Part shown: piece after piece, positions 23,280-36,375 of the stretch
How positions within the stretch are numbered: position 1 is the stretch's first letter
Layout: every line of letters begins with the position of its first letter
Translations under genes and position numbers: made by a program
Notes under the pieces: model-generated
What the model was told of the DNA's origin: nothing
Database searches by the model: none
The model's input: only the letters and a program-made list of their open reading frames with translations
Assembly (NCBI RefSeq): GCF_001640805.2
Contig: NC_066833.1
Span: 12,852,183 to 12,916,182 of the forward strand
Reading direction: 5' to 3'
Source of the DNA: Lates calcarifer
Lineage: Eukaryota > Chordata > Actinopteri > Centropomidae
Length of the DNA: 64,000 nucleotides

Positions 23280-26200
23280 AATGTCTTATTTGCACTTAAT
23301 ACTAACTTAAGATCAGCATGCACAGAGACTATGCCATAAACTAATAGTAAGATACATAAGATATCTTATGCAGATGTATTTCTAATTAAGTTTTAATCTT
23401 AAATGTTAAGTCAAAGTATCTTCTGAAACCTGCACTGGGTTAAGTAAATTTGCTTTCCATTTATTTATAATAGTAATCACCTCACTAGAAGGTCAAAGAT
23501 GAAGTGGATAATATATCTTATCCAGTATGTCTATGTGCCATCCTCAGTAATGAGGGGTGTGACATGGCGCTGTCATGTCATTACCATGCCATGTCTTTGA
23601 CGTGTCATTGGAACAGGATGAGTAGGCCACATGATATACCATCATGGTGTTATCTAAGATTTATTGTTTCTCCTCCAGCTTTAAATATTCTATAAAACAT
23701 ATGGCACATCCCTATATTCTCCTTGTTGAAAGCAAGATGGATGGGTGAAGTATGAGTAGGCTGGCTGTTACATGTACATCAACAGGTTCCAACCATGACA
23801 TGTAAATCAACGAACAATGAACATTATGAAAATTCAAACTAGGTGCATGCCATGTATATACATGCACAGAGGCATCCTGTATGAATGTACTGTATGTACA
23901 TGCCATTACAATGATATGTATATACATGAATACATGAATAAACTATACATCTTGGAGATCAAGGATGATATGCAAAAAGGGTCCCATGTTGGAATGGAAC
24001 CAGGGCTGTTGGTGTTACATGAGACTTGCTGTGGGTCTACAGCAGACTGTTTCTGAGCATGTTCTGAGAGTGTTGATGTCTGAATACATCACACGAGATA
24101 ACCCATATAATAATAACCCTGTTGCAAATTAAAAACTTATTGCAGTGGATGAAGGGAACTCCATCCAGAGTGATACACCTAAACCTCTGGAACAATGGAG
24201 CTTGAGTTGGGACTGTATTGTCAAACAATTTCCAAGATCAGGAATGAGATGTAAGTAACTGCATAGCTATTGATGCTAACAAAAAACATACTGTTATGCG
24301 TGATGCAAGTCACGTGTAACTTGAACACAACATCCACACACACACACACACACATTCATAAGTCACGTCCATCTCCCTTTCATCTACCACCACAGCTCTG
24401 TTCTAGCATGATTAGTTTTTTAATCATCACTTCAAAAAGAAGACAGGTCTGCAACTCATACTGTACACGCACAAGGGCGACTACAGTGAGGAAAAAAAAA
24501 ATCCTCTGTGTTCCTCATGTTATGATGAATATGAGAACAAAGCAATGACAGCAAACACTTCATTATTTCCAGTAATACAGCTGCAGCTGAAACTTGCTCT
24601 GATCCTCTTGGTATTCACCACCGATCTTGGGGAGAAAGGAGTGAGTATGAGGAGGCAGAGATGAAGACTGTGAGGATGTCAGTGTGGGGAACTGCTGGTG
24701 GGTGTGTGATGGGATCAGTCACCCCTGGGTGTTGAGGTCACTCACATGGGGTTGGATAGGGCTGGAAATGACCACAGAGAAACCACAACACTGGTGTGAG
24801 AGTGTAGTTATACTGAAGGCTTAAAACATCCACAGCAGGTGAATCATTCAGCTTACAGCATTCTGTTACAACCACAGTGATGGAAAGACTGATGTGGATC
24901 CCATTAAGAGAAACAAAGACAACCTCACTTGTTTGTGGAGCAGACTTATCAAAACATATGCTCCATCATCAAAGCTTGAGTAGTACTTGAGAAGGTACAG
25001 AGTATTGGGTACTTGATTTCCACTGATCCCTAAATATTAGGTAGACATAGCAGTCAGCTACTTCATGATGCTTATATGATCTAGGTAAAGTTCTTAGATT
25101 TGTAAACTTATGCTGTTTTTTAACAACTTTTTTTTTTAACTTACTCACAGTCATGTCTGATATTGGTTGAATTGCTGAGCTGTTTTAGAATGATAATTCT
25201 TCTAGAATAATGTACCAATGAATTCAACTGAACTGCACAGTAAAATTTCAATACAATTAATTAAATAGAGATGGGCGGGGCAGATTGAAACAGATTGATA
25301 TTTTACTCCATCTTAATCACATTTTCCAATTACCGTCACAGTATCGGAATATTAATTGTATGTTGATGTGTTAACAACCCTGACAGACACTTATGTGAGA
25401 TTCACAGGAAAAAAAAGTTTTCGATAAATGAAATAGCACTTTCAGCACTTGTTTGTTAGTGATAAACTGCCAAGGTGTTTCGTGCTGCAAGGTGCTGATA
25501 AACTCATTTTCCCTCAGGCAACACTTTCATGGAGTAACGTGAGCCCTTCATCCTGTGCTTCAATTCGCAGATGATAGTAAGCATTGTATTGCAGACTTGG
25601 TGTGAAGTCCAGTGTATGTATGCACATACTGTACTGTTTGGGGACAAGTGCAACATGTACAACTAGATGTAATCAAACTGAAATTACTTCTGAAATAGAT
25701 TCATATAATCTGTCAAATTACTTCTGGTGTTTAAATACAGCTGAAATCTAATCACTGACTGGATTAGAGGGTATTGTATTATATATTCTGTGAAACATAT
25801 ATTATTGGTAATAATTATGACTGTACAGTAATTATGTATTTATCTTGTAGAAAAATTGCATAGTGTAACAAGAATATTGATAATAATATGAAGAATATTG
25901 CAATACCCCACCCCCATGTAAAACTTATTGATGGTAATTAACTGTAACTAAAACTGTATTGAAGTTACAATGAGGATAAAAAAGATGCAGCAGATTGTCA
26001 GCATTCTTTGCAAAACATATAAAATATTGCTGAACCAAAAAATCAGGCAGGGAGAGATAAAAAAAAAAAACACATCTGATCAAAAGGACATTTTGCTGAT
26101 AGGATTATAAAGGAAAGATATCTCTGAAATGCACATGGGGGAAAAAGCCAAACATTATGGATAAAATGAGACAAGGTCTTTAAACTTCGCCCTTAATGCA

Positions 26201-26500
26201 GTAAATCAATGCCACCCAGCTGGCTTGACACAGTAAAATAAAATGGCATGTGTTGTCAGTGCTTATAATGATGAACACTCACACTTGAAACATACGCATG
26301 GCCTTAATGTAAAAGTATGGGAGGGAGAGAAAGTTGAGAGAGGGGGGAGAGATAGAGAAGGAAGAGAAAAAAGAAAGATAAAGGCACATCACCAGGATAA
26401 ATACTCTGATAAATCACTGTAGAAGCAGAGAGCTGTCGAATAAATTTATCCCATCCTATTGTTCCTCCCTGTATCTCCCTCCACAGGAGGCATAAAGAGT
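23280..26500. other. Intronic sequence, little recognised
   Basis: AT-rich sequence, with clustered ATGTACATG/CATGTATAT words at 23770-23940 and the CA run at 24334. No exon or known repeat is seen. Confidence 0.45.
24334..24354. repeat. (CA)n microsatellite, about 20 bp
   Basis: A pure CA run. Confidence 0.85.
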
Positions 26501-26508
26501 GTGTGCGA

Positions 26509-26570
26509 ATGTGTGTGTGTGCGTGTGTGTGAGAGAGGGGGAGAGAGAGAGAGAGAGTGAGTGATGATGA
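26509..26570. repeat. GT-rich then GA-rich microsatellite
   Basis: A GTGTGC/GTGTGT stretch changes into GAGAGA with a short G run, then GTGAGTGATGATGA. Confidence 0.9.
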
Positions 26571-26697
26571 AGATGACCCTGGCACTGAACAGTTGCATTG
26601 ATGTATACAGCCACATAAGGCACGTGCACACACACAACATCTATGATACGACAACACAAAATATTCGTTCAACACAGTTTCGCATATACACATGGCA

Positions 26698-26850
26698 CCG
26701 TGTAATTGGGGCCCCCTGGGGCCGATCTCTGGGCCTGGGTGCCAAGGGCGAGCATTTCTTACAGAGAGGCAGATAAATCAGCTGTTAATAAGCCAGCGAG
26801 CATGGAGGCTCTATTTATGACCGCTCTCTCCACAAGGCCAGTGCCACCAG
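26698..26850. promoter_or_regulatory. Candidate conserved noncoding element beside CA repeats
   Basis: A GC-rich block (GGGGCCCCCTGGGGCC at 26709-26724, a near-palindrome) runs into GCTGTTAATAAGCCAGCGAG and CTCTATTTATGACCGCTC (TTTAT and AATAA words as bound by posterior Hox or CDX proteins). It sits directly left of a long CA repeat. Function is inferred from appearance only. Confidence 0.3.
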
Positions 26851-26862
26851 CCCAGCTGTGGT

Positions 26863-26864
<2 letters not shown>

Positions 26865-26909
<45 letters not shown>
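26865..26909. repeat. (CA)n microsatellite, about 44 bp
   Basis: A pure CA run; another follows at 27109-27147, flanking a 200-bp unique segment. Confidence 0.95.
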
Positions 26910-26912
<3 letters not shown>

Positions 26913-27107
26913 TCTACCCTCCCACACACACACTCTTAATCTTTATCAGACAGAGGACCCCCCCAAGATACACATGCTCATGTGACTGCATGTCAAGGAA
27001 GAACAAATCTTCTTCTGTAATGAGATATATTCAGCATTTTTCATCAGTGTCTGCTTCTTTCTATTAACCCATAATGGACTAAGGATCACAGCTAAATCTA
27101 CCCAACT

Positions 27108-27108
<1 letters not shown>

Positions 27109-27147
<39 letters not shown>
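27109..27147. repeat. (AC)n microsatellite, about 39 bp
   Basis: A pure AC run on the plus strand immediately left of the candidate regulatory block at 27180. Confidence 0.95.
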
Positions 27148-27150
<3 letters not shown>

Positions 27151-27179
27151 TGGATTTCAGCCATCTCAGGCAGGTCTAC

Positions 27180-27500
27180 AATGGTAGCTGTTGCTCAGCA
27201 TAGCGGTGCAGTGGAGAACAATATCGATTCATCCATGGAAAGTCACCTTCCCCCTTACCCTACCCTGGCTGGTGCCTCGGGGGCCTCCGGTCATTCCACT
27301 CAGCCAATTTGTATGGCTGTTGTTATTATTAGTGTTTCTCTGGCATGGTGCTTTGGTCTCGGGGCACGGACACACCGCTTTATGATGCCGCACCTAATAA
27401 ACATCATTGTGATTTTCCCAGGCTAGTAATTAAGTGTGGGGCTAATTTGTCATAGTTAGTTAGACCATGGCATGATGCCGGGAGAGGGCTGCCTGGGAGG
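27180..27500. promoter_or_regulatory. Candidate conserved noncoding element between CA repeats
   Basis: This is one of the most complex and GC-rich stretches in the window. It carries CTAATAAACATCATTGTGAT (forkhead-like TAAACA) and AGTAATTAAGTGTGGGGCTA (homeobox TAATTAAG at 27427-27434), plus a near-palindrome around CCATGGCATGATGCCGGG. The open frames through it have no recognisable domains. A developmental enhancer is a reasonable guess; it needs a cross-species alignment. Confidence 0.35.
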
Positions 27501-30229
27501 GGTATGGTGGCTGAGAAGCCCAGGACCTTAATACACACTAGTCATTTATAGCCACTGCTGCACAGTTATGTTGGTATTGGCTGGGGGAATGGCAGAGGGC
27601 CATCGCAGATCAAGGTGGGCCAGAGGTTTTCTCATAGAATCTGCCATGAACAATTGTGTGCACATGATGGTATTAAGATTGACAGATGTGGGTATAAAAA
27701 CCAAGATACTCTGCCAGGAGTTAAACCTGAATCCGACCATTAAGTTAAGCATTATTCAGACAAATTCTAAGAGTCTCTACTGGCACCCAGAAAAACCAAC
27801 CTCATGAACTTCCCTTTCCTGATAGTGTCAAAATGCTTAAACTGAAAACACTTTAAACTCTCTTGGCAGATGATTGCCTTTGTAATTGTTCCTTTTTCTT
27901 AATATGTCAGCAGACCTTATAAACCTGTGTCAATGTGTCAAAGCAATAAGGTGCAAAGAACAAAAAGGAAAGCAAAGAGAGAAATTGGAATAGAGAAACA
28001 CAGGTTAGGTTCAGTATTCAGCTCAATCACTTTTTACAGACATTATAGTAAAATAGCAATAAGCCTACAGAGGAAAACAACTCATATAACTGAGAAGTTA
28101 ATCTTTTTGGCTCCGAGTTATTGTGTGTCCAGAAAAATGGAAGCTCTAATTTGAACACATTTGTACTGCCAGTGCCCATAAAAGAAAACATGACAAATTG
28201 TAATAAATGGGGACAGTGATAAAATTTTTATGGAGCAGATGCAACAACATCATTGTATTCACTCATTTTCTTACCAGTGGTCTTTATGGAATAAGTGAAC
28301 ATCACTGATTAACAATTAACTGTCATGGTTTGACAGGCTTTAAATAGAGTACAGTGGAAGATATTGCCATGTAAGAATTTGATAATGCAACTAATGCCAC
28401 AGTACAGTACAGACAATGCAGGACAATACCCTCAACCTAAAAGTGTGGATAAGGTTTGCTGGGTAACAGTCCTGAGCATTCTGAATCAACATCTTCAGGT
28501 TTACCGTAACATCATCATTTTTTTTTTTATTAATCTCTGTACTACACCCTAATGTGCACTCCATTAACTCCAAGCTCCAACTCTAAGCACATTTTCAAAT
28601 CAATTTAGATTTTGACAAAGTCTCAGATTATGTATGGTGTTGGCGTATCAGTGCGGTTGGCACTGTTTACTGGAGAAAGCAGGTAACAGATTAAGAAGGT
28701 GATGGGTAATCAGTGTTGGGGAAAAACGACATTCCCATCGAGAGGAAAATGAAAGACAAACCCTGAAATCATGTATGGTTTGATGGTTTCTGGTTTACAT
28801 CCAGACAAGCACTACCTCAAATCAACTCATACTCTGTGGATGGTGGTATAACATCATTATGGATGCACAATTTCTACATATGCCTTCAGGTGAGTGAAAC
28901 AAATGAAAATGATCTGGACACTTGGAGTCAATACCAAGTCAATGAACAGCACTAATCCCACCAGCTCCTCCCACGTTATTCCATATCATCATGCAGATCG
29001 AGAGAGAGATTGTTAGTTTTACCCACTGGCGTTTCATCTACAAAAGACTGTCTGATTAGAGTCTCTCAAGTTGCTGTGAAAATTTTCTGATATGTCGCTG
29101 CAACTGAGGACCCAATCTGTCTCTGATTGCTTTCAGTTACATACACAATTACCCAGCTGCTTCCTGTGATTTAAAGCAACTCTCCTGTTTCTAGGCCATT
29201 TCCTCTTTCTCATCCTCTTCCTCCTCCTCCTTCGCTTCTTTCTACAGTCATCCACCCCCTCTCAATGCATCTTTCCCAGTCTACATTATAAAACACAGCA
29301 GTTACTTTTAAAATCCTCCTATCCATGTGCTGTGTACACGCATGCACAATACCTTTCAAAGAAAGTAAGTGTAACCGCACACACAAATGTAAGATACATA
29401 TACATGACATGCACAGACACATTTGGTGCATGTATTGATAATCTCAACTTCCATCCTATTATATTTTTGTTTTAATTAACAAAACCTTAATACTCGTGTA
29501 TAGTAAACACACACACACACACATTCTGTAAAAACAAACAAACACTTCTTAAACTTACAGCAATCAACTTTTCTAAGATATCACAAAACTATGAAAAGTT
29601 CTGTCAACACTTTGACAAACACTTTGAATGAATTTGACCAAAAAAGGTTAACCATAAGAAATTTGTGGAGATATATTCACAAGAGTTTGTAGTTGGGCTT
29701 CATGTCTAATTAATACAGATGCTGCTCTATTTGGGGGGTGGTGTTAGATGTGATAATGACCTACTGTGTTACTGAATAACTTAACTAAGGTGATCTGCAA
29801 CTGGAAAGGTACATGTCTATGTATAATGACATGCGATGCAAATCAGTGGACATGCAAATTTTTACACACTGTTCAGTTTTTTTAGTGTTAAAGTGGTGTT
29901 GACAAGTGTGTGGTGGTGCTGTTGTGTGCTGCATCAAACTGTAATGTCTTCCATTTTTCATCCAATGAAAGTAAAATAGGTGGAGGTGAACCCCTGCCAA
30001 ACCCTACTGTGATCAAAATGACAAAAGCAGGATGTGCAGGGAGTTCACGTGATGTTATGTTTTGGTAATTAACATATTTTAGCAAAAATAAATATATTTA
30101 GTTGAAATAAATAAGTTTCAATGGTTAAGATGGCCATCCAATAAAAAACAAATCTAACTTAAATCACATTTTTACAGTGCACACACACACAAACACAAGT
30201 GCACAGATGTCTCCGTGTGGCTGCATCTC

Positions 30230-30560
30230 TTCTCCCACACTCTCTTTATCCTCTGCCCACATTTCTTGTCAGCTAATTTACCGTCTTCTTCATTCTGCCA
30301 CCCCTCTCTTTGCTCTTTGGGTCCTCTCCTCGCTCAATCATCTTCTCATACTCTGCTTCTCATTTTCTATCTTCTAACACCCTCTTCTTTTTCTCTGTCA
30401 CTTCATCTGTCTCTGTCCTGCTCTTCACATTCATAACACCTCTTTCTCTCTCTTCCTCCTCTTTTCTTTCCCTGAGTCTCTCCTCCAGACTTACTCCCTC
30501 ATTTCACTTCTCCACTGTTCACTTAACCTTCCACATCCATATGTCCTCCAGCTGCCTCTT
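30230..30560. repeat. C/T-rich tract in intron 5
   Basis: This stretch is dominated by CT, TTCT and CTCC words on the plus strand. Serine-rich open frames in it reflect composition, not a gene. Confidence 0.6.
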
Positions 30561-32789
30561 TTCTTTTCCTTCTGACCCACTCACCTACTTTGTGAAAACA
30601 CCCAGGCCTCCTTAGATCAACGGCACATGTGGGCAACTACATTAAAATGTCAAATGTGTGGGAAAATACTGATTGTTTAGTGGGAATTTTTCAGTAGCAC
30701 GGATGAAGCATGATAATAGTACAGATCATGCTGCTGGATGTGAACCTTTCTGCCCTTATGTTGACCACAAACTAGTGAGTCAGACAGATCACAACAGTGC
30801 CATGCTCCTGATGCTGAGTTCAAGACCTGCATATGCACACATAATTTCCCCTGACGCTTATTCTCTTTCTTCAAATATGAGGGAACTTACTCTGGGCCAA
30901 GGCACTCCCCTGCTGTTAATCCTCATGCTTTATAATTCTTCACACTCAGTATGTGTGTGTTACAAAGACAGATGCACACATCAGATGAGCTTCACTGTAT
31001 GAATCACAAAATATTGCAAAGGTTATGCCTGACAGGAAATTATCGCAGGCCTATATAGTTTCTCTACGCCACTCATGCATTGGTACAGTACTGGTGTGTG
31101 TGTGCATGTTTGTGCGTGTGCTCGCAAAGCAGCCTCTCCTAGGCACAACAAATCATAGGGACTAACCTCGCTGCCACAAAGCATTCACCCAAAGGGCCAT
31201 CTGCATTTTAATGACTAATCTACTAGTCTAATTTATCTATGGCTACTGCACATTATTACAGGAGAGTCTTCATATTCCTCACAACACATAGAATTTCACA
31301 TGGCTGCCTCATTTCTGCTGATGGCAATACTATGCTAATAGTGTTAGCATTTTCTGTGCACTTTTTTCCAACAAGCTCATCACAAAGAAGTTTAGGTGGA
31401 TCTGTCTGGGGAAGCATATGTGCATAAGTATTTGTATGTATGCATACCAGCATGCAGCATGCAAGTTTTCCTTTTCTTATGAAGGTCTGCACTGGTTATC
31501 TTTGAGTTGTGGGAATATGCTGACCTTTTGATTATCCACTGTCATCTACACTGCTGACAATGGGACAACAGACATTCTTCATCAAATCAATGAGCCTGGC
31601 TGATTGACCTGATCCCTCTTACAAATCTGTTGTTGATCAGTCTTTACAGGACTGTAACATATTATAAAAAGAATGACAGAAGGTGAAATACTGAAGATAT
31701 ATCTATCTACAGGAAGCACAAATGTAACCCTAGGTTTCACAGTGCTGTGCATTTGTTGAGGAGAGTAATTACGGCTAAAATAGTTCAGTACCACAGGTGC
31801 AGAAGAATCACTTTTACAGTATACAGTTTACCATCTTATATATGTCAATCTCCACCTTAGTAACAAATCCTTTGAAATTAGCACCTAGTTGAGGTGTGAA
31901 AGGAAAATGTTGCAAAGAATAATGCAAGGCTGCAGGTAGTCTGAGATTTTCAGTCTATTAACAACATTGCAACCCTGAATTACACAGGTCAGTGCTCATT
32001 ATATACAGGAGTATACAGGAAGTGTTCAGTAAGTACAGCAACTGGCGCGTGTTAAGTCAAACACATTACTTTTCAGTTCTGTTCTCAACAGAATCGTACA
32101 GGTCCGATCCCTAAGGGAAAAATGTGTCACCACTCACACATGTAAATTAAGCTACTCTATGTCACAATGTTTCAGAGATTTTGTATGACTGTTTAAGGTT
32201 GTAATAGTTACATCTACAGCACTGGCAGTTAGCTTGGCTAAAAGCAAATGCTGAGAGGGTGGGAGAAGGTGAGAGGTTTATTAGTTTCCACTTATAGTGC
32301 TGGGCTGGAACCGCTCCATACAACTCACAAATTCTTTGGAATGCAAACCAGGACTAACAGCACATGGGCTGGATGGCACACTACCCACTGTAAGGCAACA
32401 TACAACCAGCTATGTAATCAATTACCTTTCCATTATATTTGCCATGAATGATGCTGTGCATAGACTCACTAAACTAATCTCTAGTTTCTGTCAAGGTGAT
32501 GGTAGTAAAACACATCATCAGCCTGTTTATCACAGGCTGAGGGCCATGAATCTGCCTCTTCCCTTGAGTGTTTTAAATAGCTGCAGCTGGGTATATTAGT
32601 GATGAAATAGGTCTGGTGTACAGCCTGGGGACCTGCCACGACTGTGTGCTAAACTGGGCATTCTAATGAAATAAAGAAGGCTCTGTGCAACACAGAATTA
32701 CCTGTAAAGGCTAGAGTTGTCTCCAGTGACATAGAATAATACATTTAATGTATTTTGGCTGTATGAGTAAATGTATTTCTCCCACAGCA

Positions 32790-32965
32790 ACAGAAGGATG
32801 GAGGTAAGGAGAGAGAAAGGAGGGAGGAGAGAAGAGAGAATAAAGAAAAAAACAAACATGTTTGGAAATGGGAAACAGGAGAGAGAGGAAGGAGGGGGAC
32901 AAACAACCAATAGAAAAAAGAGGTGAGAGAATAGTCAAGGGAGGATGGGAGCGGGAGGAGCGAGA
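32790..32965. repeat. Purine-rich tract in intron 5
   Basis: The plus strand is rich in AGAGA, GGAGG and GAAAG words, so the receptor pre-mRNA is pyrimidine-rich here. Frames across it are artefacts of composition. Confidence 0.6.
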
Positions 32966-33659
32966 AAACAGAAAACACAGTGTTTGCAAATCACAAATTA
33001 AAAGCATAAGCGTTCTACACACCAAACCATGTCCCAGAGGAAATATGGGCCTTTCAGCATAAAATTATTTGTAGCAAGTAGGTAGCTAGTGACAACCCCC
33101 CCTTTGGCCTCCTGCCATCATTTACAGCAGCAGTTAAGGACATGAAACTACAAGTACTAGAAGAACACTGACTGTAATGTCATTCTGAGTTAACTCTAGA
33201 ATTATCTTTCTCTGCCAACTGCATAAAAGGCTGAGGATGACAGCAACAATCAACAAAAGTATGCAAACTGTGAAATATTTAGCACTGTTTATTATGAATA
33301 TGGAGCCAAAATACACAGTGAAGACATCCATTCTGATTGGTGTTAAGGCAGTCAAAATTCCTGTCTTGGGTAATAGGGGTTCAAGGATAAAGTGTGAGAA
33401 AAAAAGTGTGTTGTTGCTATTTGAAATCAATCAAGTTTTGCCATCTATAAATGAGATGCCATCAAATTTTGCAGAATTGCCCTAAGCAGATGTGAATGCA
33501 CCCATCTTTATTGCAATTGTATTCAGCTGTGTTATTTTAGCCAGGTTGTCCCTACTGTAGAAGACAATTACAGGAAAATAGAATCCAATTTTTGTTTACA
33601 TTTTTGTTTAAGTGTTTCTCAGCAAAACATGCTGTGTGTTGACATCAAACAAAATATGT

Positions 33660-33930
33660 TGAATACTTTTCCTTTCTCATAAACATTCGCAAAGCTGATT
33701 TTTGATCATTTTGAAACCTGCATCATTTATATCCATATTTACTTGCTGGCAGTCCTCTGCTGCCCTGCCTTTGCTGGCACATGGTTCTGTTTCTGGGTAC
33801 ATTAACGCCACCTTGATAAGTGGAATAATGTGAAACCACTGGCAGAAATGTGTACTGCGTCACCTTTGTGTGTGTGCGCAGACAAACCCACTCACTAGTG
33901 GTCAAAAACTCCACAGAGTAGATTTAAAAA
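33660..33930 (+). repeat. Dispersed repeat, copy 1 of a pair found in this window
   Basis: ACATTCGCAAAGCTGATTTT, then GAAACCTGCATCATTTATAT with CCATATTTACTTGCTGGCAGTC, is matched by a second copy at 45345-45430 in the same orientation. The right part, ACTCACTAGTGGTCAAAAAC with TCCACAGAGTAGATTTAAA, resembles the ends of other fish repeats. Confidence 0.5.
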
Positions 33931-34637
33931 TGGGGAATGATCTCTTCACAGTTCTACAGTCTGCGTTATGTAAAGATCCAGGGAAAACTTGAAATGTTCT
34001 TACCAAATGGTGGCACTCTTGCTGCCAAAAACAAAACAAAAAAGTGTTCCCCGGCTCATGTTCTAACTACCATCAAATCTCACTAAAATCAAATTTGTAT
34101 TTCAGTTACTTTGCTGGCATATGTGAATGAATGATGGAGATGCATTTGTGTTCACCGCATAACCATAAGATGATACTAGGCCCAGAAGTATTATAGATTG
34201 AATTGGACTGTCTGATATAAGATATCTCTTTATACACTCTATATACACTGATATATGGAAACCACACCGTAGCATGTAAAACTAATGCTATGTAACAGCT
34301 ATGTAATAATCAAAATGAGTAATATCTAATTATATAATAATAATAATAGCTTATTAGCAGTGCATGTGACAAGAAGGTTATAAAAGTGGAGTGAAAGTGC
34401 CAGAAATGATTAATAATATGCAGTAAAAGAAGTTAGACTTTACCTCACTCTCATGCTTGATTAAAACACATTATTTGAAAAACATGGTCTCTGACACATG
34501 GTCTCTAACTAACACATGATATGATTTTTTAACCCAAACAAAACAGAAGCCACCTTTTATTGATAATATGCTGCAGTAAAAGTGACTTGTGCAAGTACTT
34601 CTCAACATCAAGTAAAATTCAGATTATACATACTCAC

Positions 34638-34973
34638 CGCCCTGATCGGTGCTGACAGTGATGATGGCTACCTGGCGAGGGAAGGAGCTCATGTCTGACA
34701 CGCCATTGAGTGACTCAATCTCAAATGTGTAGTTGGCGTGCGCTGAGAAGTCCACCACGGTGACGGTGGCGTTGGTCAGGCCTAACGGTCGTGGCAGGAA
34801 ACGAAGCTCCTCCTCACATAGCTGGCACTGGTCGGGCTCTGGGCCGCAGCGTTTGCACTGGACGTTATAGGTGAGGTCCCGCCGGCCCCCGGTGTCGCTG
34901 GGAGGCAACCACTCCAGCATCAGACAGGTGTCATTCATGTTAAACATTAAGTTACGGGGAGGCGATGGAGGGC
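34638..34973 (-). CDS. epha6: Eph receptor A-class exon 5: first fibronectin type III domain
   Basis: This is an internal exon of an ephrin receptor tyrosine kinase, a single-pass plasma-membrane protein that binds ephrins and guides axons and cell sorting. On the minus strand the frame reads RPPSPPRNLMFNMNDTCLML, then EWLPPSDTGGRRDLTYNVQC, then the four-cysteine loop CKRC...CQLC, then FLPRPLGLTNATVTV and NYTFEIESLNGVSD, ending ITVSTDQG. This is the first FN3 domain of the family; N-glycosylation sequons NDT, NAT and NYT are visible. The acceptor is ...ttctgttgacag (AG at 34975-34974) and the donor is GCG|GTGAGTA (GT at 34637-34636). The length, 336 bp, and phase 1 at both ends fit exon 5 of Eph genes. 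The first codon (Arg) is split with the exon at 37324-37479. Among Eph paralogues, the LEW.PPSDTGGR.DLTY and ITV.TDQ wording best fits EPHA6 as I remember it; EPHA5 or EPHA3 are the alternatives. Family is near certain, the paralogue less so. Confidence 0.93.
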
Positions 34974-35307
34974 CTGTCAACAGAAGAGAGAGTTGTTTAG
35001 ATTTGTGGCAAGTGCAAAATCATGACTGGATGTTGGTGCAGACTTTAAACTACACAGTAAAGCCTTGTCTGATGACATAAGATCATGGGTTCAGAAAGTA
35101 GTTCAAATCTATGTATTGACTTGGAGGTAAATAATAATGTAATGCCTTCTCTTCCAATGATTCCATTTAAAAGTGTAGCAGCTGCTTTTTAATACTAATG
35201 GGGCTCTGGCCAAAGTTCTGCTTTTGTTTCTCTATGGGTGAATTTTCCAAGGTTGCAAATGTCAGAATAATTCATGTGAAATAAAGGATTGATTACAGTC
35301 TCCAGGA

Positions 35308-35362
35308 GAAATCATTCATCTATCCACAGCACTGCTTATCTTTTGAGACTCGTGGGGGGGCT
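35308..35362 (+). repeat. Fragment of a widespread fish repeat
   Basis: The words CATCTATCCACAGCACTGCT then TATCTTTTGAGACTCGTGGG resemble the 'ATCCATCCAT...CCGCTTATCC...GGGTCGCGGGG' module that is extremely common in fish genomes. A related piece is at 4328-4402. Confidence 0.45.
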
Positions 35363-35575
35363 GGTTTCAGTGTGGCTGGATTACAAGACAACTTAATATC
35401 ATCAAAGAGGTTCTTTAGTGTAACTACAGCACCAATATTGCTCTGAAGAAGGGAAGATACCAGCATGTAAAGTTGATGCATACTTAATATGTGGTCAGGG
35501 ACTGTAGAGAGCACACATACTGAGAAAAGCACAGGACCCAAGATTGACCCCTGATGTACACCTCAGCTAATGCAC
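35340..35575 (-). mobile_element. LINE reverse-transcriptase remnant in intron 4
   Basis: On the minus strand at about 35566-35505 the frame reads GVHQGSILGPVLFSVCVLST, a slightly decayed form of the GVPQGSILGP.LFS motif of LINE reverse transcriptases. The open frame continues for about 70 codons, but I cannot match the rest to a catalytic box. The piece is in sense orientation with the receptor gene. Confidence 0.5.
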
Positions 35576-35939
35576 ATATTACACAGTACAGCAGTATTCT
35601 TTACACAAATATAAGCACAGTCTGTTAATCTATGTTAAAAGAATTCCCTTAATTTTAATAGCTGTATTTCACACAGGTACACTGTAGTATAAAACTGTTA
35701 CGGTTAAGTATGACATATTATTGCTGTACCACATCTCCTCATAATGCATTCCTCTCTTGTGCAGTAAACATTCCAAGTTATTTCACCTCCCTCACATTTC
35801 ACTTCGGCAAGGTATTTTGGTTCTGTCGGGATGTGTGTGTTTGTGTGTGAGGGTAAGTATTGTGCTGTAGCAGGCAGCCAGCTGTCAACAGGGTGGAGTT
35901 AAAAAGCCTGAGGGATTTGAACACTCCCCATCCTGCCAA

Positions 35940-36375
35940 GCTCACTGTCTGCCTCGACAATGGGATGTTTCCCTCTCCTTTACCATCCCTCCATCCCTCT
36001 CCCTCCCTGCCTCCGCTAAAAATCTCAGCAGACAGGAAAGCCCCTCCCACCCCTCCTCCGCCTCTGTCAGCTCTATGTCCATTCTCTCTCTCTTTATCTC
36101 TGTCTGCCTCTATCTGCCATTATCTCACCTCCTCTATTCTCTCCATCGAGGAGAATCCACCCACCTCCCCTCCTGCTGAGAAACCCCACTGCCATCAGTC
36201 AGCTCCTATTCTCCTCTAGAGGGAGATTGGTATCATCACCCTCCTTTCTTTCTCTCTTCACTGTCTACTCCATCCAGCATTCACACTTTCTCTCCACCTT
36301 TATCTCTCCTCCTGTGACATCCCTTCTTTCTTGCTCTACCTCTGTCTTCCTCTAAACCCCCCCGTCTTTAATCTC
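35940..36375. repeat. Long C/T-rich tract in intron 4
   Basis: The plus strand is strongly pyrimidine-rich with many CTCC and CTCT words, so the receptor pre-mRNA is purine-rich here. Open frames on either strand across it are low-complexity artefacts. Similar tracts lie at 12300-12430 and 30230-30560; an inverse purine-rich tract is at 32790-32965. Confidence 0.7.

Larger units (their letters stand above)
27530..33650. other. Intronic sequence, little recognised
   Basis: Apart from the C/T-rich and purine-rich tracts and short CA patches (29508-29522, 30180-30190), I see no exon or repeat I can name. The plus-strand frames of 100-110 codons at 30310, 30673 and 32297 lack splice support and domains. 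Confidence 0.4.
1..34637 (-). other. epha6: Intron 5 of the Eph receptor gene (incomplete, runs off the left edge)
   Basis: Everything to the left of exon 5 reads as intron in the transcript direction (minus strand). The donor GTGAGTATGTA starts at 34637. By reading, I did not find the next exon (second FN3 domain, expected to carry a motif like LSW.AP...DYE.KYYEK), so the intron is at least 34.6 kb. Very long introns are known for EPHA6 in vertebrates, which fits. The stretch contains microsatellites, SINE and LINE pieces and several possible regulatory blocks, listed separately. Exon 6 is short (about 125 bp in the family), so it could have been missed by eye. Confidence 0.75.

Noticed and set aside
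1..34637. Exon 6 (second FN3 domain) of the Eph receptor
   Set aside because: Looked for on the minus strand by its expected motifs (LSW, DYE, KYYEK) and not seen; a short divergent exon could have escaped reading by eye.
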